From Sphingomonas sp. Leaf67 (lineage in GTDB: Bacteria; Pseudomonadota; Alphaproteobacteria; Sphingomonadales; Sphingomonadaceae): DNA of 64,000 nt. The stretch covers positions 148,966-212,965 of the forward strand of contig NZ_LMLP01000025.1 in the NCBI RefSeq assembly GCF_001421965.1, written 5' to 3'. The notes under the pieces were generated by a model. That model worked only from the letters and a program-made list of their open reading frames with translations, was not told the DNA's origin and made no database searches. Numbering within the stretch: position 1 is the stretch's first letter; each line of letters opens with the position of its first letter. Positions 53,152 to 62,900 of the stretch are shown here, one piece after another. The translations under genes were made by a program, and so were the position numbers.

Positions 53152-54276
53152 ATGACCACCGAAGTCGATTTCTACGAACTGCTCCAATGCGAGCGTACCG
53201 CGGATGCGGGAACGATCAAATCGTCGTACCGCAAGCTCGCGATCAAATATCATCCGGACAAGAATGCCGGCTGCAAGGATTCCGAGGCGAAGTTCAAGGC
53301 GATCAACGAAGCCTATGACTGCCTGAAAGACCCGCAGAAGCGCGCGGCGTACGACCGCTACGGCCATGCCGCGTTCCGTCAGGGCGCGGGCGGTGCCGGT
53401 GGCGGTGCGCAGGACTTCAACGGCTTTTCCGATATCTTCGAAAGCGTGTTCGGCGAATTCATGGGCGGCGGGCGGCAGGGTGGCCGGGCCGGCCCCCGGC
53501 GCGGCGCCGACCTGCGCTACGACATGGAAGTCACGCTCGAAGAGGCGTTCCACGGCAAGAACACGCAGATCACCGTCGACCTCTCGACCGGTTGTGCCCC
53601 GTGCGGCGGCAGCGGCGCGTCGCCGGGCACCAAGGCGCGGACGTGTCAGACCTGCGCCGGCCATGGCAAGGTACGGGCGCAGCAGGGCTTTTTCGTCGTC
53701 GAGCGCGCCTGCCCGACCTGCCACGGCGCGGGACAGGTCATCGCCGATCCGTGCCCGGTCTGTAACGGTGAGGGCCGGGTCGACCAGACCAAGACGCTGG
53801 AGGTCAACGTACCCCCCGGCGTCGACGAAGGCACCCGCATCCGTCTGACCGGCGAGGGCGAGGCAGGGGCACGCGGTGCGCCGGCCGGCGATCTCTACAT
53901 TTTCCTCCATGTCAAACGGCATGCGCTGTTCGAACGCGAGGGCACCGCGCTCCATGCGCGCGCGCCGATCAGCTTCACGACGGCGGCGCTGGGCGGCTTG
54001 ATCGAGATTCCCGGTCTCGACGGGCAGAAGCACAGCATCCGTATTCCGGCGGGCATCCAGTCGGGCAAGGAACTGCGCCAGCGTGGTGCCGGCATGCCGG
54101 TGCTGCAGGGGCGCGGCCATGGCGACATGGTCATCCATATCGAGGTGGAAACCCCGACCCGTCTGTCGACGCGGCAAAAGGAACTGCTCGAAGCATTCCG
54201 CGAGACCGAGACCGGCGACGAATGCCCCGAATCGAGCGGTTTCTTCAGTCGCTTGAAAACCGCGCTCGGCGGGTAG
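53152..54276 (+). CDS. dnaJ: Co-chaperone DnaJ (Hsp40)
   Basis: A 374-residue co-chaperone. The J-domain has YHPDKN (His-Pro-Asp near residue 34), then a Gly-rich linker, then four CxxCxGxG zinc repeats (CAPCGGSG, CQTCAGHG, CPTCHGAG, CPVCNGEG) and the substrate-binding C-terminal domains. It stimulates DnaK ATPase and delivers clients. ATG 53152 is used; the preceding TTG is not needed. Confidence 0.97.
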   Translation: MTTEVDFYELLQCERTADAGTIKSSYRKLAIKYHPDKNAGCKDSEAKFKAINEAYDCLKDPQKRAAYDRYGHAAFRQGAGGAGGGAQDFNGFSDIFESVFGEFMGGGRQGGRAGPRRGADLRYDMEVTLEEAFHGKNTQITVDLSTGCAPCGGSGASPGTKARTCQTCAGHGKVRAQQGFFVVERACPTCHGAGQVIADPCPVCNGEGRVDQTKTLEVNVPPGVDEGTRIRLTGEGEAGARGAPAGDLYIFLHVKRHALFEREGTALHARAPISFTTAALGGLIEIPGLDGQKHSIRIPAGIQSGKELRQRGAGMPVLQGRGHGDMVIHIEVETPTRLSTRQKELLEAFRETETGDECPESSGFFSRLKTALGG

Positions 54277-54290
54277 GGGCTGCCGTCTTC

Positions 54291-54390
54291 CCGTCATCCC
54301 GGCGCAGGCCGGGATCTGCGGACGGCAGGCCGTCGCATAATATGCGTGAACACCCGACACAATGGATCCCGGCCTGCGCCGGGATGACGG
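54291..54390. repeat. Inverted repeat of CGTCATCCCGGCGCAGG family
   Basis: CCGTCATCCCGGCGCAGGCC at the left and its reverse complement GGCCTGCGCCGGGATGACGG at the right, about 60 bases apart. Each arm also contains a small internal palindrome. A REP-like intergenic element; relatives are at 13509 and 58735. Confidence 0.8.
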
Positions 54391-54434
54391 AGGGTTGTAA
54401 TGCCATCCCGACACCGACCAAGGACGAAACAGCC

Positions 54435-54986
54435 ATGACCGCCCAGTGGCGTCTCGCCCGCGCCGACGACGCGCCGCGCATCGCCGCGCTCGCGTGTGCC
54501 GAACTGGGCGAGTATGGCGAGGCGACGGACCTCTACGCCGAACGCATCGCGCTCAGCGCCGAGGGCTGCTGGGTCCTTGCGGCCGACGACGGCACGGTCG
54601 TTGGCCATTGCATCAGCCATCCGTGGCACCGCCTCGCGCCGCCGGCGATGCACACGCTGCTGGGCGACCTGCCGCCCAGCGCCGATTGCTGGTATCTGCA
54701 CGATGTCGTCGTCGCCCCGGCCGCACGCGGCACCCGCGCGGTCGAATGCCTGCTCCCGATCCTTGACGACATTGCCACGCGCCGCGCTATCCCGGTGCTC
54801 GCGCTGATCGCGGTCGGCGGGGCCGATGGCTATTGGGCACGACAGGGCTTCATCGCCGCCCCCGGCGGCGCGGCGGGCTTCGGCGCGGACGCCGTCTATA
54901 TGGAGCGGCCGGTCGCCTGCCCGGTCGATGGCACGCGAACTTCCGGTGGTATCGCCACGGCGCACCCGAACCCGACGACGCGATAG
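54435..54986 (+). CDS. GNAT-family N-acetyltransferase
   Basis: A 183-residue GNAT protein beginning MTAQWRLARADDAPRIAALA. The acetyl-CoA region is LHDVVVAPAARGTRAVECLLPIL, with the canonical R/Q-x-x-G-x-G/A loop degraded (AARGTRAVE), so binding may be weaker or different. The substrate is unknown. ATG 54435 follows AAGGACGAAAC. The tail after about residue 165 is Thr/Pro-rich. Confidence 0.75.
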   Translation: MTAQWRLARADDAPRIAALACAELGEYGEATDLYAERIALSAEGCWVLAADDGTVVGHCISHPWHRLAPPAMHTLLGDLPPSADCWYLHDVVVAPAARGTRAVECLLPILDDIATRRAIPVLALIAVGGADGYWARQGFIAAPGGAAGFGADAVYMERPVACPVDGTRTSGGIATAHPNPTTR

Positions 54987-55063
54987 CCGCAACGCGCGAT
55001 CCGGCGGCGGCGGGATCATCGCACCCGCAACGAGCGGCTCGGCCTCTACCCCGCCTGCTGCAT

Positions 55064-55089
55064 CCCCGCCGGACCGATGCCCGGCGGGG
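55064..55089 (-). terminator. Hairpin behind purB
   Basis: CCCCGCCGG and CCGGCGGGG form a 9-bp stem 9 bases past the purB stop. No T-run follows, so it is a weak candidate. Confidence 0.35.
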
Positions 55090-55097
55090 CGCTTCGA

Positions 55098-56408
55098 TCA
55101 CGCTTCGCCGAACACCCGGGCGAAGATCGTGTCGACATGCTTGTAGTGATAGCCGAGATCGAACCGGCTCTCGATCTCCTCCGCCGACAGCGCAGCGGCG
55201 ACGTCCGGATCGGCCTTCAGCAATTCGAGCAGCGACAATTCGCCGTCCGATTCCCACACCTTCATCGCGTTACGCTGGACCCAGCGATACGAATCCTCGC
55301 GGCTGGCTCCTGCCTGCGTCAGCGCCAGCAGCACCCGCTGCGAATGGACGAGGCCGCCCATCTTGTTCAGGTTCTTCTCCATCCGCGCCGGATAGACGAC
55401 CAGCTTGTCGATCACCCCGGTCAGGCGCGCCAGCGCGAAATCGAGTGTGATCGTCGCGTCGGGGCCGATATAGCGCTCGACCGACGAGTGCGAGATGTCG
55501 CGCTCATGCCACAGCGCGACATTCTCCAGCGCCGGCGTCACATAACCACGCACCATGCGGGCAAGGCCGGTCAGGTTTTCGGTCAGCACCGGATTGCGCT
55601 TGTGCGGCATCGCCGACGAACCCTTCTGCCCCGGCGAGAAATATTCTTCCGCCTCCAGCACTTCGGTGCGCTGCAAATGGCGGATTTCGGTGGCCAGCCG
55701 CTCGATCGATCCGGCGATCACGCCCAGCGTCGCGAAATACATGGCATGGCGGTCGCGCGGGATGACCTGCGTCGATACCGGCTCGACGCTCAACCCCATC
55801 TTCTGCGCGACATGCTCCTCGACGCGCGGGTCGATGTTGGCGAACGTTCCGACCGCGCCCGAAATCGCACAAGTCGCCACTTCCGCCCGCGCATTGCGCA
55901 ACCGGGTGCGGCAGCGGTCGAACTCGGCATAGGCCTGTGCCAGCTTCAGCCCGAACGTCACCGGCTCGGCATGGATGCCATGGCTGCGGCCGATCGTCGG
56001 GGTCAGCTTGTGCTCGCGCGCGCGCCGCTCGATCACCGCCAGCAGCTTGTCGAGATCGGCGAGAAGGATGTCCGATGCCCGCGCCAGCTGCACCGCCAGA
56101 CAGGTGTCGAGGACGTCAGAGCTGGTCATCCCCTGATGCAGGAAGCGCGCTTCCGGCCCGGTCCGTTCCGAAACATGCGTCAGGAAGGCGATGACGTCGT
56201 GCTTTGTCTCCGCCTCGATCGCGTCGATCCGCGCGACGTCGAAATCGGCGTCGTTCATCGCCCAGATCTTTTCGGCAGCTGCCTTTGGCACCACGCCCAG
56301 TTCGGCCAGCGCGTCGGTGGCGTGTGCCTCGATCTCGAACCAGATGCGGAATCGCGACTGGGGCTCCCACAGCGCAGTCATTTCGGGGCGGGAATAGCGC
56401 GGAATCAT
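55098..56408 (-). CDS. purB: Adenylosuccinate lyase
   Basis: A 436-residue fumarase-superfamily enzyme acting twice in purine synthesis (SAICAR to AICAR, and adenylosuccinate to AMP). It begins MIPRYSRPEMTALWEPQSRF. Active-site segments are HQGMTSSDVLDT, TIGRSHGIHAEP and the signature GSSAMPHKRNP near residue 266. Length and motifs are normal. ATG 56406-56408 is chosen over a start five codons earlier. Confidence 0.97.
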   Translation of the reverse strand: MIPRYSRPEMTALWEPQSRFRIWFEIEAHATDALAELGVVPKAAAEKIWAMNDADFDVARIDAIEAETKHDVIAFLTHVSERTGPEARFLHQGMTSSDVLDTCLAVQLARASDILLADLDKLLAVIERRAREHKLTPTIGRSHGIHAEPVTFGLKLAQAYAEFDRCRTRLRNARAEVATCAISGAVGTFANIDPRVEEHVAQKMGLSVEPVSTQVIPRDRHAMYFATLGVIAGSIERLATEIRHLQRTEVLEAEEYFSPGQKGSSAMPHKRNPVLTENLTGLARMVRGYVTPALENVALWHERDISHSSVERYIGPDATITLDFALARLTGVIDKLVVYPARMEKNLNKMGGLVHSQRVLLALTQAGASREDSYRWVQRNAMKVWESDGELSLLELLKADPDVAAALSAEEIESRFDLGYHYKHVDTIFARVFGEA

Positions 56409-56616
56409 GTGTGGGCCTTTCAAAACGGGCGAACGGTTTGCCGCGCCCTAGCAACAAGTCGGGGACGAATCGAGCCTGTCCTGCGATAGACGAGCTGCGA
56501 AAGGGGGTTCAATCTACCCCGAAACGACCTAGATAAGCTTCATCATCGCACAGTCGTTCGAGCGAACATCGGACCGGCTGGATGAAAGACCGAAGCAATC
56601 CGAAAGGAAAAATTCG
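56409..56616. other. Divergent promoter region purB / EF-hand gene
   Basis: About 200 bases. A GTTCG-AG-CGAAC palindrome lies near 56552, roughly 60 bases before the EF-hand gene. No open frame. Confidence 0.4.
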
Positions 56617-57087
56617 ATGATGAAGCGTATTCTTCTCGCTAGCGCCGTCCTGATGTCGACCCCGGCATTTGCACAGGATGCAGCACCGGCGCAAACGACT
56701 GCCCCGACCGCGCAGACGGTCCCCGCTGATCCGGCCGCGACTGCTGCCGACCCCGCCGCATCGGCAACGCAGGCGGCCGCGGCCGATCCGGCGACCCAGA
56801 CCGCGCAGACCACCGCCGAAGCGGGACAGCCCGCCAGCGGCACGCAGATCGCGCAGATCGTCGAGGCGGAGTTCCCGAAATATGACAAGGACGGGAAGGG
56901 CCAGTTGACCGAGAAGCAGTTCGGCGAATGGATGGTCGCCCTGCGCTCGGCGAGCGAACCCGGCGTAACCGCTGAAAAGCCGGCGGTGAAGACGTGGGTC
57001 AAGCAGGCCTTTGCACAGGCCGACAAGGACAAGTCGAAGGCGGTGTCGAAGGCCGAGCTGACCAGCTTCCTGAGCCAGAGCGCCTGA
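56617..57087 (+). CDS. Secreted EF-hand domain protein
   Basis: A 156-residue exported protein. The signal peptide MMKRILLASAVLMSTPAFA is followed by Gln-Asp, then a 55-residue Ala/Thr/Pro-rich linker and two EF-hand-like calcium loops: DKDGKGQLTEKQF and DKDKSKAVSKAEL. The second loop lacks the usual Gly at position 6 (it has Ser-Lys-Ala), so it may bind weakly. It is probably a periplasmic calcium-responsive or structural protein, common in sphingomonads. Confidence 0.85.
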   Translation: MMKRILLASAVLMSTPAFAQDAAPAQTTAPTAQTVPADPAATAADPAASATQAAAADPATQTAQTTAEAGQPASGTQIAQIVEAEFPKYDKDGKGQLTEKQFGEWMVALRSASEPGVTAEKPAVKTWVKQAFAQADKDKSKAVSKAELTSFLSQSA

Positions 57088-57114
57088 CCGCCTGCCAACG
57101 CCGATATCGATACG

Positions 57115-57143
57115 ACCGCCGGGAGCGATCCCGGCGGTTTTTT
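57115..57143 (+). terminator. Rho-independent terminator of the EF-hand gene
   Basis: ACCGCCGGGA and TCCCGGCGGT form a perfect 10-bp stem around GCGA and run into TTTTTT, 28 bases past the stop. A textbook intrinsic terminator. Confidence 0.92.
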
Positions 57144-57181
57144 CTGTTGGTGGGCGCGCCGCCTTCCCAACCCTGAACGTC

Positions 57182-57202
57182 ACCCCGGACTTGATCCGGG
57201 GT
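57182..57202. repeat. Palindrome ACCCCGGA-N5-TCCGGGGT
   Basis: An 8-bp perfect stem in the sequence GTCACCCCGGACTTGATCC. This matches a dispersed intergenic repeat often seen in alphaproteobacteria. It lies between the EF-hand terminator and repeat copy D. Confidence 0.5.
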
Positions 57203-57249
57203 CCCGCTTCTTCTCCTGCAACCGCAGCCCTCCGCAGGAAGAAAGAAAT

Positions 57250-57410
57250 GGTTCACGCGAAGGCGCGAAGGCGCGGAGGGGTTGCGCACCGGGCGGACCG
57301 CCCGCATTCGGGAGACCATGTCGCGGGCCGGCACGAAAGATGCAGCCGCTGACGCGGAAGACGTCGCGACAGATGCAACCCCTTCGCGTCTCCGCGCCTT
57401 CGCGTGAACC
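57250..57410. repeat. Long inverted-repeat element, copy D
   Basis: The left arm GGTTCACGCGAAGGCGCGAAG and the right arm CTCCGCGCCTTCGCGTGAACC are reverse complements, about 100 bases apart, as in copies A-C. It fills the convergent gap between the EF-hand gene and maa. Confidence 0.82.
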
Positions 57411-57422
57411 CGCTTCTTGCTT

Positions 57423-57971
57423 CTACCGAACCCGCGCCGGATTCCCCGCCACCGTCGCCCCCGCCGGCACATCGCGCGTCACCACCGACCCGGCACCGAT
57501 GATCGCATCTTCGCCAACCGTTATTCCCGGCAGCAACAGCGCACCGCCACCGATCCATACATTCGCCCCGATCGTGATCGGCCGCCCGAATTCCAGCATC
57601 TGCGCCCGCACCGCCGGATCGCGCGGATGGTCGGCGGTCAAAATCTGCACCCCCGGCCCGATCTGCGTCTTCGCGCCGATCGTCACCGCGCATACGTCGA
57701 GGATGACGCAGCCGAAGTTCAGGAACACGCCGTCGCCGAGAGTGATGTTGTACCCGTAGTCGATATGGAAGGGCGGGCGGATGTTGACGCCGTCGCCGAC
57801 CGATCCCAACCCGTCGCGCAGGATCGCCAGCCGCTCGGCCGGGTCCATCGCCAGCGTCGCGTTATAGCGCTCCATCCACCGTCCCGCCGTCGCGCAATCG
57901 GCGACCAGTTCGGGATCGCCCGCGTCATACAGGTCGCCGGCGATCATCTGCTGTTTGTTGGATAAGGTCAT
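57423..57971 (-). CDS. Hexapeptide-repeat sugar O-acetyltransferase (Maa/LacA type)
   Basis: A 182-residue left-handed beta-helix acetyltransferase. The N-terminal MTLSNKQQMIAGDLYDAGDP is the Maa domain, and hexapeptide turns run from about residue 60, including the catalytic histidine in ILTADHPRDP and NVWIGGGALLLPGITVGEDAIIGAG. It transfers acetyl from acetyl-CoA to maltose-, galactoside- or nodulation-sugar-type acceptors; which one is unknown. It overlaps radC by 4 bases. Confidence 0.9.
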   Translation of the reverse strand: MTLSNKQQMIAGDLYDAGDPELVADCATAGRWMERYNATLAMDPAERLAILRDGLGSVGDGVNIRPPFHIDYGYNITLGDGVFLNFGCVILDVCAVTIGAKTQIGPGVQILTADHPRDPAVRAQMLEFGRPITIGANVWIGGGALLLPGITVGEDAIIGAGSVVTRDVPAGATVAGNPARVR

Positions 57972-58654
57972 AGCATTCCCTGTGCGCGCAGGCTCGTATG
58001 CCCCTTCGCGCCGATGATCAGGTGATCGTGGACGGTGATGCCCAGCGGCTTGCCCGCCGCTGCGATCTGCCGCGTCAGGTCGATATCGGCCCGACTGGGG
58101 CTATGGTCGCCGCTCGGATGGTTATGGACCAGAATCAGCGCCGCCGACCCCAGATCGAGCGCGCGGTGGATTACCTCGCGCGTATAGAGCGGCGCTTCGT
58201 CCAGCGTTCCCTCCGCGACCAGTTCGTCGCGGATCAACAGGTTACGGGTGTTCAGGTGCAGCACCCGGATACGCTCGACCGCCTGATGCGCCATGTCGGC
58301 GTGGAGATAGTCGAGCAGCGCCTGCCAGTTCGACAGCACCGGCCGTGCCAGCACCTGCGCCTGCAACATCCGCGTCGCCGCGCATTGCGCGATGCGGATC
58401 GCGGCGACGGCGGTGTCGCCCATGCCCGCTACCTTGCCCATCGCCGCCGGATCGGCCGACAGCAATCCGCCGATCCCACCGAATTCGTGCAACAATGTCT
58501 TTGCCAACGGCTTGGTATCGCGCCGGGGAATGGCCAGCGCCAGTAGATACTCGATCAGTTCGTGATCGAGCAGCGCCGCCCCGCCATGCTCCAGCAACCG
58601 CCCCCGCAGCCGCGCGCGGTGTCCGGTGCCATCGGTTTCGGGCGGGGTGTTCAT
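57968..58654 (-). CDS. radC: RadC-family JAB/MPN-domain protein
   Basis: A 228-residue protein. A helix-hairpin-helix-like UPF0758 N-terminal domain (residues about 15-100) precedes a JAB/MPN metalloprotease-like domain whose JAMM zinc motif HNHPSGDHSPSRAD is intact. Despite its name a role in DNA repair is doubtful for this family. It is cotranslated with the acetyltransferase gene. Confidence 0.92.
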   Translation of the reverse strand: MNTPPETDGTGHRARLRGRLLEHGGAALLDHELIEYLLALAIPRRDTKPLAKTLLHEFGGIGGLLSADPAAMGKVAGMGDTAVAAIRIAQCAATRMLQAQVLARPVLSNWQALLDYLHADMAHQAVERIRVLHLNTRNLLIRDELVAEGTLDEAPLYTREVIHRALDLGSAALILVHNHPSGDHSPSRADIDLTRQIAAAGKPLGITVHDHLIIGAKGHTSLRAQGML

Positions 58655-58734
58655 GGCGCGGTCGTAGCCGATCGGGCAGGGGCGGGCGAGGGGGTGCGTT
58701 CCGTTGACGAAGCGAAGACCAGCATCAACCCTCT

Positions 58735-58830
58735 CGTCATCCCCGCGCAGGCGGGGATCCCTACACGCTACCCTGTCGGCGCTACCACAGCCGACAGCGC
58801 CAATGGATTCCCGCCTTCGCGGGAATGACG
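58735..58830. repeat. Inverted repeat, CGTCATCCCCGCGCAGG family
   Basis: The left arm CGTCATCCCCGCGCAGGCGG pairs with the imperfect right arm CCCGCCTTCGCGGGAATGACG. An inner TGTCGGC...GCCGACA palindrome is nested between them. It fills the gap between radC and map. Confidence 0.78.
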
Positions 58831-58834
58831 AAAG

Positions 58835-59599
58835 CTAACCCTGCACCTCATCCCGCCGCAACGTGAGGACCTCGACCCCGTCCGCCGTCACCGCGACGGT
58901 ATGCTCGAACTGCGCCGACAATTTCCTGTCGCCGGTTACGACGGTCCAGCCATCGTCCTCGGTCTCGACCCGGCGCGTGCCCTGATTGACCATCGGTTCG
59001 ATGGTGAAGGTCATGCCCTCGCGCAGCCGCACGCCCTTGCCCGGCTTGCCGAAGTTCATCACCTCGGGCGCTTCGTGCATCTCGCGGCCGATACCGTGGC
59101 CGCAATATTCGCGGACCACTGAATATCCGTTCTTCTTGGCATGGCGTTCGATCGCAAAGCCGATATCGCCCAGATGCGCGCCGGGCTTCACCTGCCGGAT
59201 GCCCTGCCACATCGCCTCCTGCGCGACCTTCACCAGCCGCCGCGCGGCGGGCGCGACCGCGCCGACCAGATAGGTCTTGCTCGAATCGGCGATGAACCCG
59301 TTCTTTTCCAGCGTGATGTCGAGGTTGATGATATCGCCGTCGCGCACGATCGTGTCGGCATCGGGCACGCCGTGACACACGACCTGATTGATCGAGCAAT
59401 TCAGCACGAACTTGAACCCGTACTGCCCCTTGCTGGCGGGCCTTGCGGCAAGGTCGTGGGTGATGAAGCGCTCGACCAGATCGTTGATCGCCAGCGTCGA
59501 CATGCCGGCCAGGTTCGTGTCGTCGAGCATTTCGAACACACGCGCCAACAGCCTGCCCGAAATGCGCATCAGCGCCAGTTCGTCCGGGGTCTTGACCAT
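58835..59599 (-). CDS. map: Methionine aminopeptidase, type I (second copy)
   Basis: A 254-residue enzyme. Metal ligands are in NLDITLEKNGFIADSS (two Asp), GHGIGREMHEAP (His), FTIEPM (Glu) and SAQFEHT (Glu), so it is probably active. Compared with the copy at 15898 it lacks the extra N-terminus, and its segment LNCSINQVVCHGVP differs. It starts at ATG 59597-59599, one base after the ParD-like stop, and is certainly cotranscribed with that gene. Confidence 0.93.
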   Translation of the reverse strand: MVKTPDELALMRISGRLLARVFEMLDDTNLAGMSTLAINDLVERFITHDLAARPASKGQYGFKFVLNCSINQVVCHGVPDADTIVRDGDIINLDITLEKNGFIADSSKTYLVGAVAPAARRLVKVAQEAMWQGIRQVKPGAHLGDIGFAIERHAKKNGYSVVREYCGHGIGREMHEAPEVMNFGKPGKGVRLREGMTFTIEPMVNQGTRRVETEDDGWTVVTGDRKLSAQFEHTVAVTADGVEVLTLRRDEVQG

Positions 59600-59600
59600 G

Positions 59601-59807
59601 TCAGGCGGCGATCGCGTCGACGGGCGGGACCTGCACGGCGGCCAACTCTGCACGGACGATGTCGGTGAACGGCAGCGTCGGGTTCGCTTCAGCCAACATC
59701 CCGATCTTCATCCAGAATTCGGCCTGCGCATTGATCGACCGGCACATCACCGCGCTCGCCCTGCGAACTTCGGCATGCAAATCGTCGTCGATCTTCACGA
59801 TCCCCAT
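59601..59807 (-). CDS. ParD-like antitoxin-family protein
   Basis: A 68-residue ribbon-helix-helix-type protein of the ParD_like family: MGIVKIDDDLHAEVRRASAV, then MCRSINAQAEFWMKIG, nearly the family consensus. ParD-like proteins are related to antitoxins, but no ParE toxin is adjacent; instead it is followed at once by map. It probably binds the palindrome in its own promoter. Role unknown. Confidence 0.85.
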   Translation of the reverse strand: MGIVKIDDDLHAEVRRASAVMCRSINAQAEFWMKIGMLAEANPTLPFTDIVRAELAAVQVPPVDAIAA

Positions 59808-59987
59808 GGTTGGCCTTCCTCCTGATGCTCGATACGAAACATATATGGTCCATATGCTATCGGGTCAACTCAGGTCGCCCGCTACGTGTAACCTTCGCCA
59901 ACTTCCGTTGCGCAGCCGGAACCGTTTGGCGCCTCTCGCGCTTGACGCCGGCGGGCCGAACCGCGACGAACGGGGCGAAACAGCGGA
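59808..59987. other. Divergent promoter region parD-like / ydbH
   Basis: An unusually AT-rich patch for this genome (about 59838-59860) that contains the palindrome at 59843. No open frame. Confidence 0.45.
59843..59855 (-). promoter_or_regulatory. Palindrome ATATGG-T-CCATAT, candidate ParD-like operator
   Basis: A perfect 6-bp inverted repeat with one central base, 36 bases upstream of the ParD-like start, in the AT-rich core of the promoter. Ribbon-helix-helix antitoxins usually repress their own promoter through such sites. Confidence 0.5.
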
Positions 59988-62900
59988 GTGGGTGGTCTGG
60001 GCGTTGACGACGATCGGGCGGAGCAGGCCGAAGCGTCGCCGCGTCGCGCCGGTCGCCGGCGGCGGCGTTTCGTGCGGGTGCTGCTGGTCATCTGCCTCCT
60101 CGTTCTCGCGCTGGCGGCCCTGCTGTGGACGCAGCGGCGCTCGATCGCCGACGATATCGTCCGCCGCGAACTCGAACGCCGCGGCGTCACCGCCCGCTAC
60201 CGCGTCGCCGAAATCGGCTTCGGGCGTCAGCGTCTGGTCGACGTCGTCCTTGGCGATCCCCGCGCCCCCGACCTCGTTGCCGACTGGGTGGAAGTCGATA
60301 CGCGGGTCGATCTGAACGGCGCACAGGTCACCGGCGCGCGCGTCGGACAAGCCCGCCTGCGCGCGACGCTGCGGCCCGATGGCACGGTCTCGTTCGGACA
60401 GATCGACCGCCTGCTCCCGCCGCCCTCGGGCAAACCCTTTGCGCTGCCCGATTTCGACGTCGCGGTCGATGACGGCCGCGTTCGTCTCGCCACCCCCTAT
60501 GGCCTGATCGGTGCGAAGCTCGCCGGGCGCGGCAACCTCGCCAACGGCTTTGTCGGGCGGCTGGCGGCGGTGTCCGAACGCCTGTCGTTGAACGGCTGCG
60601 GCGTCGACCGTTTGGCGCTGAACGTATCGCTCCGCACCGCCACGACCGGACCGTCGCTGACCGGCCCCGTGCGTGCGCGGCAGGCGGCCTGCGGCGAGGT
60701 ACGGCTGGGTTCGCCGGTCATCCGCCTCGACGCAAAGCTCGCGCCGGCCTTCAACGGCTGGCGGGGGCAGGCCGACGTCTCGGCGGCGGCGGTCGCCGCG
60801 CCGCAGACCCGCGTCGCCGATCTTTCGGGCCAGATCGGCTTCGAGGGCACGGCGCAGGGCACGCGCGGAACGCTCGACCTTGCGTCGGGCGCATTCGACC
60901 TGCCGCAACTCGACGGTGCCGGCCTGTCGATCGCCGGCCGCTATCAGGTCGGCGGCGTTCCCGCCTTCGAAGGGCGGGTCGGCGCGCGCGGCGCAAGGCT
61001 CGCCGACGCGATGGTCACACAAATCGAGGGATCGGGTACTGCCGCTAACGGTCTGCCGGTCGCACCGCTGCTGCGCGCCGCGTCCCGGGCGGCGGGGCAG
61101 GCGGCGCGCCGCTTCGACCTGTCCGCCGACGTCGCCGCCCGCCCGCTCGCCGCCCGGCTCGACCGGCTGGCGTTCACCGCCGCCAATGGTGCCCGCGCGA
61201 CGCTGCGCGACGGGCCGGTCCGCTGGGTATCGGGCAAGGGCGTGACGCTGAACGGTACGCTGGCGACGGGCGGGGGCGGGCTGCCGGTCGCGAGCATCCG
61301 CCTGTCGCATGCCGGACCCGGTGCGCCGGTGACCGGCACGGCGATGGTGCAGCCCTATGCCGCCGGTGACTCCCGGCTGGCGCTTGCGCCCGTCCGGTTC
61401 CGCACTGCCGGCAACGGAGCGACCCAAATCGAGACACGCGCCGAACTGAGCGGGCCGCTCGGCGATGGTCGGGTCGAACGACTGGCGGTGCCGATCGATG
61501 CGCGTTGGGACGGGGGCGGGCGGCTGACCGTCAATGCCGACTGCGTGCCGGTCGCCTTCGATCGGCTGCGCGTTTCGGCGCTTGTTCTAGACGCCACCCG
61601 GTTGCGGCTATGCCCGCAGGACGGGGGGATGCTGCGGCTTGCCCGTGGCCGCGTCGCTGGCGGGGTCGGCATAGGTGCGACGCAATTGCGCGGCACCCTC
61701 GGCGGAACGCCGCTCGCGCTCGCCGCAAGCGGCGGCCGGTTCGGCTTGGCCGGCATGGCGTTCACGTTGGACGGCGTGAAGACCCGGCTGGGTAGTCCGG
61801 AACGGGTCAGCATCCTCGATATCGGGACGCTGACCGGCCGTATCGCCAACGGCGCCGTCACCGGCGGGTTCGAGCGGGGCGAGGGGCAGATCGGCAACGT
61901 TCCCCTGCTGATCCGTGAGGCGTCGGGCGGCTGGAAACTGGCGGGCGGCGTGCTGTCGCTGAACGGCGATGTCGGCGTCCGCGACGCCGCGCCCGAACCC
62001 CGGTTCGAACCGCTGCGCAGCGACGATTTCCGGCTGACGCTGAACGGCAATGACATTCGCGCCGGTGGTACGCTGAAGCACCCGACCAAGGGGGTGAAGG
62101 TCAGCGACGTGACCATTGCCCATGACCTTGCCACCGGGCGCGGCGATGCAGTGCTCGACGTCCCCGGCATCGCCTTTGGTGACGCGTTCCAGCCCAATGA
62201 ACTGACGCGCCTGACGTTCGGCGTCATCGCCGATGTGAAGGGCAGCGTGTCGGGCCGGGGCAAGATCGGGTGGAGCCCCGAGGGCGTCACCAGTACCGGC
62301 GTGTTCCGCACCGCCGGAACCGACCTCGCCGCTGCCTTCGGCCCGGTCACCGGCCTGTCGGGCGAGATCCGCTTCACCGACCTGCTGGGGTTGGTCAGCG
62401 CGCCAGGGCAGGTGGCGACGATCGCCGAGGTCAATCCGGGTATCGCCGTAACCGATGGCGTCGTCCGCTATCGCCTGATCGAAGGGCAGCGGATCCAGAT
62501 CGAGGGCGGCCGCTGGCCGCTGGGCGGTGGCGAGATGATCCTCGATCCGACCATACTTGATTTCGCCGAGGACCGCGAACGGCGCATGACGTTCCGGGTG
62601 AAGGGAGTCGATGGCGGGCTGTTCCTGCAACAGTTCGCCTTCGACAATCTCAATGCGTCGGGCACGTTCGACGGCGTGCTGCCGATGATCTTCGATGCCA
62701 GTGGCGGCCGCATCGAAGGCGGCAAGCTGCAGTCGCGTGGTGCCGGCAACCTGTCCTATGTCGGCGAAGTGTCGAAGGAGGATGTCGGCTTCTGGGGCAA
62801 TCTTGCCTTCCAGGCGCTGAAATCGATGAACTATCGTGGCCTGACGATCGAGATGGACGGGCCGATCGCCGGCGAGATGGTGACCGCGATCCGCTTTTCC

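Noticed and set aside
59601..59807. A complete ParDE toxin-antitoxin module
   Set aside because: No ParE-type toxin is on either side; the neighbour is an intact methionine aminopeptidase.
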